From Buxus sempervirens (Eukaryota; Streptophyta; Magnoliopsida; Buxales; Buxaceae), in contig OX387191.1 of NCBI GenBank assembly GCA_947561395.2, positions 756,501 to 820,500 on the forward strand: a DNA stretch of 64,000 bases. Direction: 5' to 3'. Positions 21,784 through 36,667 of this stretch are shown piece after piece. Numbering within the stretch: position 1 is the stretch's first letter; every line of letters begins with the position of its first letter. The position numbers and the translations under genes were made by a program. The notes beneath the pieces are model-generated. The model was not told where the DNA came from, made no database searches, and saw nothing but the letters and a program-made list of their open reading frames with translations.

Positions 21784-24700
21784 TTATAGGGGGGCCACCA
21801 TTTGCTGATCATCATCATCATCTGTTCCGAAGTATCGGTCTCCAAACTCACCCATGCCAGGGATGACACGAAAATCTTCATTCAAGCCTATGTCAATCTC
21901 AGATGTTACAATCTTAATTCTCGGGTATCTTTTGCAAACCACATGCACTCCTTGAGGTGCCTGGTTAAATTCAAAAACTCATTATGCACTGCAGGATATG
22001 GAACTGAAACATGTAGGACACCATAAACATGAGAAGGGACTGTGTTCCAGATATTGCCCAGAACATATCACCATATAATGTTATAAGTTGCCTGGTCTTG
22101 AGATTGATCGATAGTCTATCAAAGATTATAGAATCTGTAGACTGCATTTATTTAGTTTCTTCACAGAAGATATGGACTCAGAAGGATTATAGAATCCATA
22201 GAGTGCATTGGTTAAATTGGTCCATAAAAGAATAAACAGTGGAACAAAATTCAAGCAGTTTTCCTCAAATAGCATAGATAAGATGCGGATGGCTAACTGC
22301 AAAAATAGCTTTCTTCAGAACAGGAAGACCAATTATGAAATTACCAGTAGGAAAGCAACCAGCAACCAATTCCGGGAGAGGTAATATGACTTACAGATAT
22401 AAGATTCAGAAATATGATATTAGACTCCGGTACACCCTTCCTTGTGAGTAACGAAATAGCTTTAACAGCTGAATTTCCTGTAGAATTATAGTAACAATGT
22501 TTAGAACAGTTCAACTCAGACAGCAGCAAATAAAAGTTTAAAAGATTTGAATTAGTTTTCCCACATCATATGTATGTTAAAAGAAAAACCAGAAACATTA
22601 CATTCATTTTCATAATACAAGTTCAAAAAAAGAAATGGGGAAAAGAATGTGAAGGAAAGAAACGCATTATGCTGACATGTGGTATGCTTCAATCACATGT
22701 AGCAGTTACATGAGAAAGAGACTCTTAAAAAGCAACTACATTGAAATTATGAACAGGGTTTACCTGACCGGCAGTGCCCGGTCCCAGTAAAAACTGTACC
22801 AGAGGGAGAAAATTAAAACAAAAATTGCAGTTTTGGCAATGACTGGTATTGGTCCAGCACAGTCCAGTACCAGCCAGTACAAAGCTAATTCGGTCTGATT
22901 GAAATAAAATTTCTCAAAAAAATAAAAAGAAAATTAGGAAAAAGTAATTAAAATTTTTTGAATTTATGCTCTCGGTTTGCAAATTTCTCAGGCCATATTG
23001 AGTTAGACTGAATGGTTCAAACCGGTACTGCCAGTCCCATTCCGACTCAGGCAGTCCCAACTCAGGACCACCCAAGTTTAGTCCTTTAAAAAGGATGGTA
23101 CCAGACCAGCACCCTCCGGTCCCAGGTTGGACCGGACAGTCCAGACTGGTACTTTCCAGTCCGGTAAACCATGATTACGAACTTTAAAGGAAACATACAC
23201 CGTTAAGTATCCTATCAGAAAATTGATTGAAAACTGGAAGTCTACGACTTGGTTTTAGATTACCTTAAAATCAAAAACCGAAGTGAGCAGTCCAGAATCA
23301 AGCATATGCAACACATGATGTTAGTATATTAAACCAAATCAAACAATGAAAAACCAAAAATTTAATAAAATAAGCCACAAAAGAAAAAAAAGAAAGAGAA
23401 CAAAATTTCAGGATCATAGCTGAAAACCACTATAGATAAGCAGATTTAGCCAAAATGAAAGTTCCTTTTCGATCCTAAATTTTTATAGAAAAACAGATGA
23501 ATCAGAACAACCTGATTCTCAACTTTCTATCCTTCTTATAACCACTTTTTACATATGAACTAAAACTGAGTGGACTGGAGTTCTTTTTGGCAGAAATAGC
23601 ATGGTCAAAACTGACTGAAAATATGTTATTTTAGCTTTGAACTCTTTGAGGCTTCATCTGATTCTAGTTTCAGGTAGATTTTTTTTTCTTTTTTTTGTAT
23701 TGAATTGATATCCACCAAAAGCAAAACATTTCAGATGACATGACTTGGTATTATCCAAAATTTTATAATGCAGTAAACCATACCCACACCAATCTGAAGT
23801 CCACTACAATGAATTGATGAGTGACGTACCTAGTAAGGGTAAAGAACGAATATAGGTTGCAAGTTCATCAATGTAGTCTATATATAATTAAACATTATTC
23901 ATATGTTTGTATGGATGAACATAGATATTAATAATAGCATAATATGGACAACATTTTCAATTCTGAGGACAGACAAACCTGTGCCTAAGATAGGATCCAA
24001 AAGTAATACATGCCTTTCTGCAATGTCTTTTGGCAGTTTTTCATAAATTAGCTGCACAGTTGTTAGAAGATCAGAAAAAGAGGCGAGGAAAACAAATTTA
24101 AACCAGAGAAAAGAGAATGCCGTGAGTTCCATGCTGACCTGCTGACCATTGTCACCTTCCCTGTGAATAAGAATCTTCCCAATCTTGATACCTTTACAAC
24201 ATGCGCGCAGAGCATTCTCCATACTTTCACCACTGGAATAAGTTATTGAATGACTCAAACACAAGGTCTTCGGAAAACATTAAATCTAACATTTGAGTTT
24301 TTCAAAACCATATAAGAGCATAAGCAACAAAATGAAGTGGAATGAACCAATACAGGGATAAGCAGAAATTATCTTCTGATTCTTGCTGAAGAAATCATTC
24401 TTTTGATTCTAGTGCGGAAACAACTCCTTCAGAATAAATGGGTATGGGAGCTGCTGACTGCTAATGTGTGAAAGAACATTGAAATAAGAACTCAATTACT
24501 TTGTTAGGTTTCTCATGTATCTGGTGCAGTCTGAGGGAATTCAGACACATGGTTGAGTCCACTAAAGCTGTAACAGTCTTCCAACACTACTGCAGAAATC
24601 TTTTCCACCATTCTATATGATGTCCTCCTCCATAACAGCCACTGCTATCAGGACTAAAAATATTTACCCAATTGCCAACAAAATTGGAGTGCTTGAAATC

Positions 24701-27700
24701 TTTCTTGTTTGCAGATTAAAAAGAAAAAAAGATCCTTGGCACTCTAAATTTACATCAACCAATTAAAACAAATTAACATGAGCCTGAGGACAGAAATACG
24801 CATTAAAACTCAATACCTTTAACCTTGGTTGAACATTGAACCCAGGGCGTCATAGGGTGAACGGTTCAACCAGCAGGACAAACACCAAGATTATGACATT
24901 GTAAGTAGGGGTGCAACTCGGTTCGGGTTGGTCTGGTTTGAACTCAAGCTAAGACCGAACCGAAGCTATTAGAAATTAACCCAAAACCGAACCGAACCGA
25001 AATATAAACCGAACCAATTATAAATAAGAAACCCGAAATCCAAACCGAATCATATATTCGGTTCGGTTCTAGATCAAAACCGAACAAATAGTAAACCTTT
25101 TTATTATTTATTATTAAAAAGTTTAGTCTGGCCTTCAGTTGAATCGGTTCATGAGCTTGAACCGTTTCATGAGTTTGAATCATTTAAAGGGTCAAACAGA
25201 AGAAAGCTTGGTTTAAGGCATGAGAGAGGAGGGGTTGCTTTTATAGTAGTTGGCCAGGGAAGAAAACTTTTCCCTGGCCGATGTGGGACTCAAGGGAAGA
25301 AAACTTTTCCCTTGAGTCCCACATCGGCCAGGGAAAAGTTTTCTTCCCTGGCCGACTACTATAAATTAAAGGGTTTAGACTGCCATCATGAGAGACCTTT
25401 TTTTGACAAAGGTAATGACCACGTGTGTTGGTCAAAGCCTTTATTAAAAGAACTTTTCTCACAACTTTTTAATATATAACAATTATATATATGTTTGTAT
25501 ATTTATATTTATATATTTGTAAGTTTATATATACTTTATAATATATATGTATACAGTGTCGGGTTTCGGTTCGGTTTGGTTAATTGAGCCTTTAACCCAA
25601 AACCAAACCAAACTAATTCGGTTTTAGTATATTTAAAACCAAAACCGAACCGAGGTCGGTTTGGATCGGTTCAGATTCGGTTTTGACCGGACCGAGTTGC
25701 ACCCCTAATTGTAAGACATTTTCAGTTCAAAATAGGATTAAAAGAAAAATGATACGTGGCATACATAGACACCCACTGTTAATACTTGCATGCTTTGTAA
25801 ATAAACTGGTTCTTTTGAAAAATGTCACCATGAAACCAGTTAGGCTCCAGTTTACCAGTTTTCCATGTTGACTGCAATTCGATCAAGTTCTGAAACCATT
25901 TCTAAACTTTGTGGAATGGTGCACATGCTTACCAGCCATTCTCACTAAACATTTTCAAAAACAAATTCATCCAACAAACATAATTCCAAACTCATATATA
26001 GGTTGAAATAAAAAGGCACAAAATTCCAGTATATTGTCAATTATGTCATAGAATCAAATACTTTCCGTAATATGGCCCACAAGAGCAGCAGTACCTTACA
26101 AAGCTGAATCCTAATCATAGAATATGAGGAAAATCATGGCTAGCTAATTAACTTATCATCTCAAAACTCAATGACATTCATAGCTCATCTTTTCTGGAAT
26201 AGCTAAAATCAAATTAATACAATTCCCACTTTAGAAAGAAAAATATACTTCCAGTTCATAGAATGTCTTGACTTATTGACACAAACCAGAATGAATACTG
26301 AAAGTGTACCTTCTAATTACTGAGACACCACATAACCTTTTACAGAAATCCACTCCAGTATACACAGACCCTGCATTTATATTTTATGCCTTGAAAGAGT
26401 AAGAAACCATCCACCCACAAAAGAGAAAGAAATCGTTCACCAAGAAATGGTAGTTCCACATGAATATCAAGACTATATTCTCGTATCTTGCAAAAATAAT
26501 TGCTTCAGAAATGATAATCACTTGATCTGAAAATTAGATGAATATGTTAGAAGACATGATTCAATCCAAATAGTCTAATCTATCAACTAAAGTACTATAT
26601 CCAACTTCAACAATCATGAGGAACTTGCAATACAAGACAGCCTACATGAGTTGTGTAGATAATGTAACTTCAATAAACTTCTAAAAAAAACAACTAAATT
26701 TGGTATTGAAATAATCAAAACTTGCAATATGCACATATTACTTGATGAGTTTATGAATCCAAGACTTGAGAGTTTCATGATAAGTAGGTTAGTGCGTAAA
26801 GCTGATATGAAATTTCATTGCTGTGAGCTATGGAAAGTGTCAAGAAAAGTATACAAACTATTGATATCACTACACTCATTCTAAAATACAGTCTTAACAA
26901 TAGAAATACATAAAGCAGCCATAGTGTCTGTGTTTGTGTGAATGTGTGATTATCATTTTTGTTCAAGCACGGCTTATCTATAAAATATGCTCAAAATAAA
27001 CAGTTTTTACAATAAATTTCTATCTTTCAACAGACAAATGGAAGTGATAGAATCAGGAGTCAATATGCAAATGCATAGAAAGCGAAAAATAAGACTTTAC
27101 CATCCCTTTTTTTTCCTTTTTTTGGTAAAGGGACAATGAATTCACACCATATCTAAACAAATTTAGACGCATTTCAATTTCATGATTGCAGAGCTGATCA
27201 TTTCAAGGTATGGAAAACTATCAAACTCCAGACCGCATACAAATAAATACATCTAATAATGGCTTTGCATAAGCTTGACAAGAATAAATATTAGCAAGAT
27301 AAATTCATTGATAAATTGCGCTCACCAGTTGGAGTGGTCACCTGCTTTTCTGTAAATGGGAGATGCCCCAACCCATGTTCAACAACCTGTTGACAACATA
27401 AAAAGCTTGATCAGAAAACATAAGAAAAAAAAACTATAACCCAAAACTAAAACTTATCCAATGGAAGCCACAACTAAAATTACAACTGATCATTGTATGT
27501 TATAGCAAGGGACATATACCAAACGAATTAATCGATCAGCATAGAATACAAAATCATGCTTTGTTGTTTGACAATCACGTATGAGGGTATGCATACCACG
27601 TATCTGCAAAAAGCTGCAGCAATTTAAGCACTTCAAGAAGCATAAGGAACTGAATATTGAACTCTGAAGATCAATAAATGAAGATTGGACCCTAATATAC

Positions 27701-30700
27701 CATTAAAAGTTCTTATTACAGAAAACGACAAGTTTAAATACAGCTGAAAATAATGAGATTAGAAATTCAGGTGTTACCTGAAAAGTTGATTGAATGACAT
27801 AAAAATTTGGGTATATTTTACAGAGGTCATGTTGACCAAGCTTCGTACGGATATGTTGCACAATTAGATCAATTGCAACATGATTATCCCCTCCCCTTGG
27901 AATGATAATATCCGCATACTTTTTTGTTGGCAGTATAAAGTCATCAAAAGCAGGCTTCACAAATTTCGAATACTGCATATCACTTTTTGCGTTATTACAA
28001 AGCTCAAAATTCAAAATGAGTAATAACATAAGAAAACTGCAATGATTTGCATTAAAGCATTGAATAATGTAAAATTTCATATCCTAGAGACAAGATACAT
28101 CACATTCTTCAGAACTTGTCCACAATTCTCATGGAATAAAGTTTCAGGATTAGTCAACTGCAAATAAACTTGCAGGATTACAAAGGCCACTTAAGTTAAA
28201 AGTAAGAATGCATTATTGTGATACAATTCGGATGTGCATGAAAGTTAGCATTTAGATTCTCAATTAGTTTCCTTCAAAGAAAATTCAAAGTATTATCACA
28301 GCAATTACAGAAGAAAAACACAATCAAGAAATCAAGGTTCTTTCAGAAAACAGTTTGGCAATGACTTCCAATGACTTGCTGTAGCTATGCCCAGGAATTG
28401 AGACAAGCTATGCCCAGGAATTGAGACAGCACTTAAAATTACCTACAGGACCTTGAACTCAAGGATAAAAAGAGAAAAAAATTTTAATTATTTCTTTTAA
28501 GAGTATCAGTCTTCAATAAAATAAATAAAGCACCATATCTCTGTAACATCCACACCTTCAAGCTTGCATGATCTAATGGCAGAAATTCAGTATTCTTATT
28601 TTGAACTCAAGTTACGAACAACTTGTATAACATGTAAAAACAATATATCATCCATTTCGTTTTATCCACAAGTTACCATATGAAGCTACACGATCCACTA
28701 TCAAGGACACAGCAGAATCCCCTATTTGCTTTAATAATATGTGCAAAAGAATCCCAATCAGAGATATTTCTGTTCTATAGTACAAAATAAAATTTAACCT
28801 GGTCAAGTACTGTTCCAATATCTCTACCCTTCTCAGCCGTATCACGCCTTATCCTCCTTGCCAAGCGGACATCAGCATCTGCACTGAAAAATTTTCATCA
28901 TTATGATCATAAGAGCATATGTGGAACGTTAAAAATGCAAAGAAGTCCATACAAGTGATCAAAGAAAATTGCAACTGAAGCTGTCTTAATTCTAGTAAAA
29001 TTTGTACCACAGAACTTTTTCACTAAATTCAACAAAAAAAAATTCTTCTGGGACGAGACAAATGCTAAAGCAATAAAGACACAGAACACCACCCAAAGGA
29101 TGAGATAGGAGAAGTTTAGTGACATCCATGCAGTGAAAAGATGAACAAGAATAAAATATTTAAAAAACATTCATGAATCATACGCAGCTATAGATGCTTA
29201 GAACTTCAACCATTTCAACAAGCTAAATATCTGCAATGATAAAGGTAAATGAAATGCACTGCTATACATATTTTTATCATACACCTGTATAAATTTCAAA
29301 ACTCAATGGAAAAAACGGAATATGCAAAGAGCAAACAAGAGACAAGAAAAAAAAAATTAGAAATCAGCTCCATGCAATTGTTTAAGAGGAAACTCAAAAT
29401 TTGAACACATATAAATCAATAAAAGAGCAGAAGAGCAGGCCAAGATACAGTTGAAAAATCAGTTAGGAACTGGAAGTTTAAGAACTATCATCTATGGCCT
29501 AAGTCACAATGGCAAGCGTATCATTTTAAACACTGATTTTGATGAGCTGATATATTAATAGATAACATGCAAGCACAATACATTTTGCAATTAAGTTATA
29601 AATTAAGAAAGAAGATAGTTACAACAGAAAAGAAAGTAATCAAAGTTTCATCTATTTATATTGAACGAAAACAAAACCAAAAAAAAAATATTGCAAGAAC
29701 ATGAAATGTCCGTAGAGGATACTTTTGGCCAGTAGAACTCAAAAAAGCAATGTGACAAAGAACGACTAAGCAAACCTGTGATACAGAGGAAGTATGTGCA
29801 GAAGATATAGAAGAGAAAATCTAAGCAATGTGATCCTTCAGACCAATATTTCTCCTCATATCCAATCCCATTTGTCCAGCTTAGTCATAGCCATTACAAA
29901 ATCAAATTCTACAGTAAAGCAACTTTCTGCTTCTATTGTGATGCTAAAAGTGATCACCATCCCTTCCTCTACTTAAAGGTGGAGAAAATTTTATGATACA
30001 TGAAAATTAAAATTGTGGACTGTTATACATGAATTACTTGATAGTAACTAGTCAGTGACCAGAGTTTATCTTGCAATCACCAGTATTGCTGTCTATTTAT
30101 TTAGTTAGTTTTAATGTAACCTACACTTCTTACCCAATTGCAACCAGACTATAATTTTAACCATATCAAGGGTGACCTGAGAAGTTGCAATGGATATGCT
30201 CAGAAGAGTCTTAGGGACTTTTCTCAAGTGTGTAGCCACTCAAGAGATGCCATTTATCCCACATAGGGATTCCTTTCTTTCCTGAAAAGAATCCTTCTTT
30301 TTCATGTTTTCTTTATTTAGAGGATCGACAGTTAACGGATAAACGTAGTGGTCAATTATTCCATGTGAAACCAATTAAGCAATCACAAGTTTATCATAAT
30401 TGGCACAGCTCCCAATCACATTTTCAGTTGCTCTAGTTTGGTTATCTAGATCATCATGATAATTTCATGATAGTCTACAATCTACATCTTCATTGTCAAT
30501 TTACCACAACAGATTTTTGTAGGACCATATATCACTTGGCAAAATGAGGTCTTATTCTTCATGATGATATTGTGATCACCTATGATTTCTCCATATATCT
30601 ATTAGCATATGACATGTATGGATGGATGGCAATAGGCCTGAATTGGGTGGGCTTGAGCTATCAATGAATAATATAATTGTAATAGTAAAGCAAGTATCAA

Positions 30701-33700
30701 ATTGCAAACAATTTCTGCGTATTTTAAAGATGCCCAAGAGAAATAATAATGCAGGATCTAGATAATAAGAGAACATAACAAATGGATGTAAAAACAAGAA
30801 GAGAACCTGTATCAACAAATATTTTCATATTCATCAAATCCCGCACCCGAGGATCGTGAAAAAGTAGTATCCCTTCCAAAATTATCACATCTGAAGGATT
30901 AACCTGCCAAAGATGCTTATAGGGATGAGATTTTCTGATATAACAAAAACAAAAATGTAAAACAGTTAAATCAGATACCAGCACATGCCCTTTCCTAAGT
31001 TTCACACAGAAGTTCCAACAGAATTGAAGGTGCATTAACAAATCAAACACATGGGTTTGAATGTTAGGATGGCAGAACAGGATTCATGTTACCAACCATA
31101 ATTAATTGGGATAAGGCTGTTGTTATTAGATACATGTTTAAAATTAGGACTTTCTGAGATTAAATTCTTAGAGAAAATGCCATCCTGGATGGATTGAAGA
31201 TGACAACCCATCGGACACACCAACAGAAATGAATTAAAGAAATGAGCAAGACTATACTTTAAGACTAGCTATCTGAAAATGTTAAAGATTGCCAAGAATA
31301 TCAATTTTGGCATTGAATATTGAGATAAGGATAATAAATATTCATAGTCCACGGTCACACATTAGCTTAGCATTCTACTCCAGAATCTAACGGCACCATC
31401 AAACACATTGAAATAACGATCTTTTATGCTATGTAAGAATAATATACCCTTCTTGTTGGCAGTACATCATTTTTGTTACTCCTGAAGTCATAGTTGGATA
31501 TATCAACCGCCTGCCCATGCTTTAGCTTCTCCATGGAATATAGAAGTTTCTCAGTGTCAAAGGAATCTGACAATGAGAAAGATAAATTCCGTATAAGCAT
31601 CTTACTGCAAACAAAATAAAATTTGGACATACTGCACACAAGTTACACTGATCACTAGAATTTTGTTTTTCCTTTTTTTTTTTTTTACCCCTCTTTCAAG
31701 GCCAAGCTGGACTTTGATGCAAGACCTCTTGTTTGAGCTGCAGGTTCTAAATCTTCACAGATTGAGGGGTTTGCCTTACATCTATGACCAGTGGTTCGTG
31801 AATTGTAAGCTTAAAATACTTTACAATGACTCAGTGGTATCTGAAGCGTTTGATAGCAAAGAGGATGGGAAATTCTATGTGCATTACACTTTATTGAGAG
31901 AAGTCTTCATGGCAGCAAGCCATCAGAAAACCCAAGCTAATGGCTTTCTGGGAAATTGCCAATAAAGAACTTGATCATCACAAAAATTGTCATTCAGAAG
32001 AAAACATGACCTGTTACTTTATGTGCTAAATCAGAAAGGAACTTTCATCAGTGTGCTTAATATACAGTGATGTTTCCCTTTTAGTTCAAGAATGTAACAT
32101 TGCTTAAACCACATTCAAATGCAAACCACAATAAAGAAAGAAATGTATGAACCCAGTTTATAAACCACAAATGAAATACCTCAAGTGGGACTCATAAAAT
32201 CAGTAATAACGTGGTATTATGATTATAAACAAAATGACAACAATAATACCTTCAACTTAAATTTCATCTAGGTATAACATTTCTGAAATGCATGCTTACA
32301 AAAAACAGAAAGAAAGCAACAAAATTTGAGTTGATCTGTTCTATCAAACCAATTGATGAAATTTAGATAACAGTTGTTTTCCATTACCGGGATGGTCGAA
32401 GTTGTATTCATGAACTCGTGTCAGTTCCTCTTCAGTCAAATTGTGATAAAAGGAATCCTGCAATATCAAGCATTTTAAAATACTTACTTTGCAAAGTACA
32501 GGAGCATACTAGCATAAATCAAAGCGAGCTGGCATTTATTTGAAAATTTATACAGGAGAAACAACTTTATCAAACGAATTTTGGTTATGAACGTACAGAT
32601 CTGCTGATTCATGTACTCAAGACCCAAAGAGGAAAACTTGACTGTGCAACTAGACAAGATCTCGGCCCACATATGGGAGGCATATGATTATTCGAGAAGC
32701 ATAGTTGTTTTCATTGTTATCTACATAAGAAGGTTAATAAGTAAAAACAGAAAGGACAAAAGAAAATGAAGAAGTTATTCAACAGAAACATATATGGTTT
32801 GACAACTCATAAGAGGAAAACTAAGGACAATCTATGTATCATTGAATAACTTCACTGTTCTTACCATGCCTATCCATTCCTCTCAAGAGCTTGAAAACAA
32901 TGTTTACATACTTTACCAGCTATGTTCTAATCCATTTCTTCTGCAATGCCTGAAGAGAGGTGATCCCATAAATTGGCTCCCCAGGCTTAGGTTGGCAAGT
33001 TTGAAAGACATTTCAATGTCTATAAGGGTGACTAAGGTACTAATTGGTCACTAGTTGAAATGTGAAATGAACGTAAATGAGGCAACTCCACACTCACTTA
33101 GACCTCTAAATAGAAATAAGTTGTTTTACAGAGAATAAAATATTATTTTTCTTATCACAATATAATTCTCTTTTTCCCTTTTTCTAAGATATCTTCCACT
33201 CACTTGAACCTCTAAACAGGATAAGGAATTTTGTTTTCCTTTTTCTAAGATTTTTTTTCCACTCTTAGGACGCTACATAGTATAAAAAATTTTGAAACTA
33301 AAATCTTAATAAGGGTGTTTTGGGTATGTGGAGCTAAAAACATTTAAGGTACTTCATGCGTTTGTTATTACTAGTAGTATAGATATAGAAAAAGTTGCAC
33401 ACGAAGATAAACCTAGTCATGGATAGATAGACTAGCTACAAGAGTAGTTGACAGGACATAGGCACAACCGCACAAGATATGCAACCTGGAAGAACACCCA
33501 ATTTTGGCATCATGGATCTACTATCTTTCTCAGCAGCTTAGTCTAGAGGCCAAAATGCTAAAGCAGAATTACACTGGAAAGTATTAATACCTGATTGACA
33601 AGTACGACACGCTGGTCATGCAGTTGCTCAATAATCATATTACAAACAGTATTTTTCCCTGACGCTGCACCACCAGAAACTCCTGCAAACGGAATGTTTA

Positions 33701-34928
33701 GGAATAAATGACATTCATAACAAAGGACAAAACGAGGAAAGCAAGTTAAGATATAATCAAGCAATGTGTCATGAAATCAGGGGGTAAAAGGAAAAAAAAT
33801 GACAGGTGAACGATACTTACAGCCCAAAATTTGAAATCAAATGGAAAACTGTTAGATTGAGTAAAAGTGAACAAATAATTCCAGCATTTCAGGCATCTTA
33901 ATCTATATCAAATATCTGAGAAAATAGGATGAAAACTTTTCCCCAGGCCGAAAAATTTAAGGGAGAAACACATTGATATGCCTGGTTTGACCATTTCAGT
34001 CCAATCTCAACCGGCATTACTGAACATTTGGCTCATGCCTGTTCAAATTTGACCAGGACTAGCAAAAATTTCACCCATGTCAATAGATTCAGGGGTGAAA
34101 TAGGCAGAACAAGCCAATTTTTCCCATTTTGGTTCAATTTAGACAAATTTCGTCTTTTTATTTTCTGATAAAATAAATTTTTAATGTTAAAAAATTTGTA
34201 TAAATAAATGGTAAGTAATCTAAGTGACCTGATTTCAATATACATAGTTGATTTAAGATTTCAATAGAAAACTGATTTCAATATACATAGTTGATTAGTA
34301 AAGATTATGGGAATTTGTGAAGGTCATTTACCAGTCCAAGTATGTATTAGACAATTGATAATTTAGATAGCAATTTAAAATTCAAAATTTAAAAACTTCA
34401 AAGAAATTCTTTAATAAATTTGAGAAAGATGAAGGAAGTTGTAAAGATCTCTTTAACCATATATTGAATACTTTTAGTGTATTTCACCGACTTATTATTT
34501 TTCTAACTTTTATGAAAATTTTGGTTCTTCTTACAATTTTCTAGATTTTCTTATTTTTTATTTTTACATTTTTTGGAATTTCTTGGCAAAGCAGCAGGAA
34601 AAATTCAATGGGACAAGCAGCATGCCAATCAAATTTCTACGAAACGACACGACAGGCCTTCGGTGAAATTTCATACAAACCAGCACGCAAACCTTGATTT
34701 ACATTTGATATCAGTTTCCAGAAAGGCAGATGAGTGTCTATAAATCTCTAGAAAGGCAAAGGAGCTAACAATGAAGTGCATACCAATTACAAAAGGCTGC
34801 TTAGGCACACTTTCAGTTGCTGGTTGCTCGAGTTCTGAATTTCTTGGTTCAAAGCCATCCATGTGAAACCCTGAAAAATGAACTCCAGATGAAGCCTCCA
34901 TCAAATCCACAACTGATTTAGAATCCAT
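21784..34928 (-). CDS. Uridine kinase-like / uracil phosphoribosyltransferase-like protein (UKL)
   Basis: Pyrimidine-salvage protein with an N-terminal uridine kinase-like domain and a C-terminal UPRT-like domain. I assembled 14 coding exons, 476 aa: 34784-34928, 33591-33682, 32388-32457, 31448-31566, 30807-30903, 28799-28878, 27778-27972, 27520-27603, 27326-27386, 26310-26370, 24139-24232, 23979-24051, 22395-22477, 21784-21960. All use GT-AG and all phases agree. Landmarks: P-loop [12 protein letters not shown] (residues 49-60), [68 protein letters not shown], and the PRPP-binding [13 protein letters not shown]. The C-terminus is acidic ([13 protein letters not shown]). Position 59 of the P-loop is Asn where kinases have Ser/Thr. 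The family's kinase and UPRT activities are debated for plant UKL2-5. Introns reach about 2 kb and carry transposons. It is orthologous in position to Arabidopsis UKL4 (memory). Confidence 0.9.
22757..23172. mobile_element. Candidate inverted-repeat element in a UKL intron
   Basis: Ends read ggtttacctgaccggcag and, in reverse complement, ggtttaccggactggaaag. The flanks attatgaac and attacgaac could be a decayed 9-bp target duplication. The interior is rich in ccggtac and cagtccc motifs on both strands. The length (~415 bp) and lack of an ORF fit a non-autonomous DNA element. Confidence 0.4.
24906..25707. mobile_element. Non-autonomous hAT-like element in a UKL intron
   Basis: The terminal inverted repeat taggggtgcaactcggt (17 bp) is exact at both ends. 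An 8-bp direct duplication, attgtaag, flanks it at 24898-24905 and 25708-25715. Eight-base duplications and TAGGGGTG-type ends are hAT hallmarks. The 802-bp interior holds no transposase but has many aaccgaacc motifs and a long palindrome at 25241-25364. It lies in the intron between the coding exons at 26310-26370 and 24139-24232. Confidence 0.85.
25241..25364. repeat. Long nested palindrome inside the hAT-like element
   Basis: Left arm from 25241 (agtagttggccaggga..) and right arm ending at 25364 (..tccctggccgactact) are complementary over about 58 bases with very few mismatches. Each arm itself contains a smaller palindrome (ggccaggga / tccctggcc), so the unit can form a four-armed structure. 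Confidence 0.85.
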
Positions 34929-34943
34929 TATCAGAGGTCTAAC

Positions 34944-35750
34944 CTGTGACAAAATTTAGATACTGAAGATATGTCAGTGAATTCAATAAAGTAATACTAC
35001 AAACACTACACTGATAGAATATCATTCAGATCATTGTGGAAGGTTTATGTCACTGATCTCTTATTTTTTCCAGTAAGCAAAAATACTGAAACTAAGTATG
35101 TCATGACTGAAACATCTAACCACAGTTAATTTTTTTTTTCTTAATATTCCTTCTCTATGAATAAGTTATATTACTGCATTATGGAGTTGCACAAGAACAG
35201 TTTGATAATTGTAAAGGAAATGATTAATTAATTAGTATTTATAAAGATAAATCTGAATGTAAAGCTATAATTCAGGATCTCAACAGCAACGACAATGATA
35301 TTGAGTCTAATATCAATAACTCCAACAGCAATGCAGAAATATATAATCGTCGTCACAACACCATTTCCAATGTAATAGCAGATAATATAAAAGCCAGTGT
35401 ATTCTCAGCAACTGCAATTTAACGTCATTCATATTCGTTAATACAACAAGAAATAAGCTTATAGAAGTAAAATCAATAATAACTCAATCTTATCAAGAAC
35501 TAACTTCAATTCATCGAACCAAATCTAACTAGTTTTCCGAAATAGCGATCTAATGGAGATAAGGATCAGGCGAGCACTAGGTCTTACAGAAATACCGAAA
35601 TCTAACACGCGATCGTGAATTGAATTGAAAGAAAGATGCACAAACTGATCATCGATGCGATGTCTCGAAATGAAATCAATGCTACAAATGATTAAACCGG
35701 AAAGAAGGAAGACTAAGGAGAAATCGTCAAATGTGGATTCATATACATAC
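34944..35750 (-). other. Intron in the UKL 5' UTR
   Basis: A donor (CAATAG/GTATGTATAT, exon ending at 35751) and an acceptor (GTCACAG/GTTAGACC, exon starting at 34943) frame an 807-bp intron just upstream of the UKL start codon. A non-coding first exon would begin near 35800. Leader introns are common in this kind of plant housekeeping gene. Inferred from splice signals only. Confidence 0.5.
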
Positions 35751-35829
35751 CTATTGAATCGAATATCAGAGATTAACAGATTGAGAGAACTCCAAAGACG
35801 CTAGGCAAGGCCTTATGATTTTGCTCTGC

Positions 35830-36440
35830 TTCTTGGTGATTTGGGAGGAGGAAAGACTGGTTTACCGGCATTTGTTAATTTGTAATTTATAGCCTGAATT
35901 GTAGGCGAGACAGCCCTCGTTTTTTGTGGAATGACAATGAAGTCCCCTGTTGGGCGTACGTCTTCGTCATACCACGGCAACTTTAGAACCAACACTCCAC
36001 GTTCGCACCGGATCAGCGCGGGGCCCACTAGAAGGAAAGGATTATCTCGAGTTATGATCCAGTGGAAACGACTTCACGACTACACTTAGAAGTGGCAGCC
36101 CCTTAAGCCCAATAAAGTTCACTTAAAGTTGGTTTAGCCGTATGCTTGTTAGAGCTTCTCAAGCCTAGGTAGTAAGCCGCACCATCTGATCATCACTTCA
36201 CTACTAAAATACCACTAGCTGGATTTCGGAGTTACGTTATGAGTCTAATGACCCACGAAAAACGTGTGAATACGTGTAAGTGACAGCTGGCTGGAGTCGC
36301 AGGATAAGTCAGACAAGAATCTTGATTCTTTCGAACAGTACTTGCAGCGTTATCAACCAGTCGGATTAACTCGGCTCAAGCCAACGCTCGTTCGTAAGCT
36401 GATTTTGAGCTCACTAATCAGGTCATGTGTAGCTGAAATC
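35830..36440. other. UKL promoter side, no gene recognised
   Basis: Contains a 71-codon minus ORF (35813-36028) with no family resemblance that overlaps the expected UKL transcription start region. I treat it as chance. Confidence 0.4.
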
Positions 36441-36442
36441 TT

Positions 36443-36667
36443 CTCCAATGCTTTAGCAATGTGGAATGAGATCAGCTACAAAGTTGAATCCGTAAAAGGG
36501 TTCAACTTTAGCCAATCTTGCTTGCGAGCAAGGGTCGTCAAAATTTCTCTCTCCCTCCTTAAAATTTCAGGACTTTTTGCTTGGCTATATGACAAGCAAG
36601 GGTTGGATACAGTTAAACCCTTTTACGAGTTCAAATGTAGATAATCTCATTCCCCAGTATTGTCAAG
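36443..36667. repeat. Fold-back repeat
   Basis: About 36443-36505 (gtggaatgagat..gttgaatccgtaaaagggtt) and 36608-36667 (aacccttttacgagttcaaa..aatctcattcc) are imperfect inverted copies, roughly three quarters identical by eye. This probably explains the 100-codon plus-strand ORF across it, which has no known motif. Confidence 0.5.
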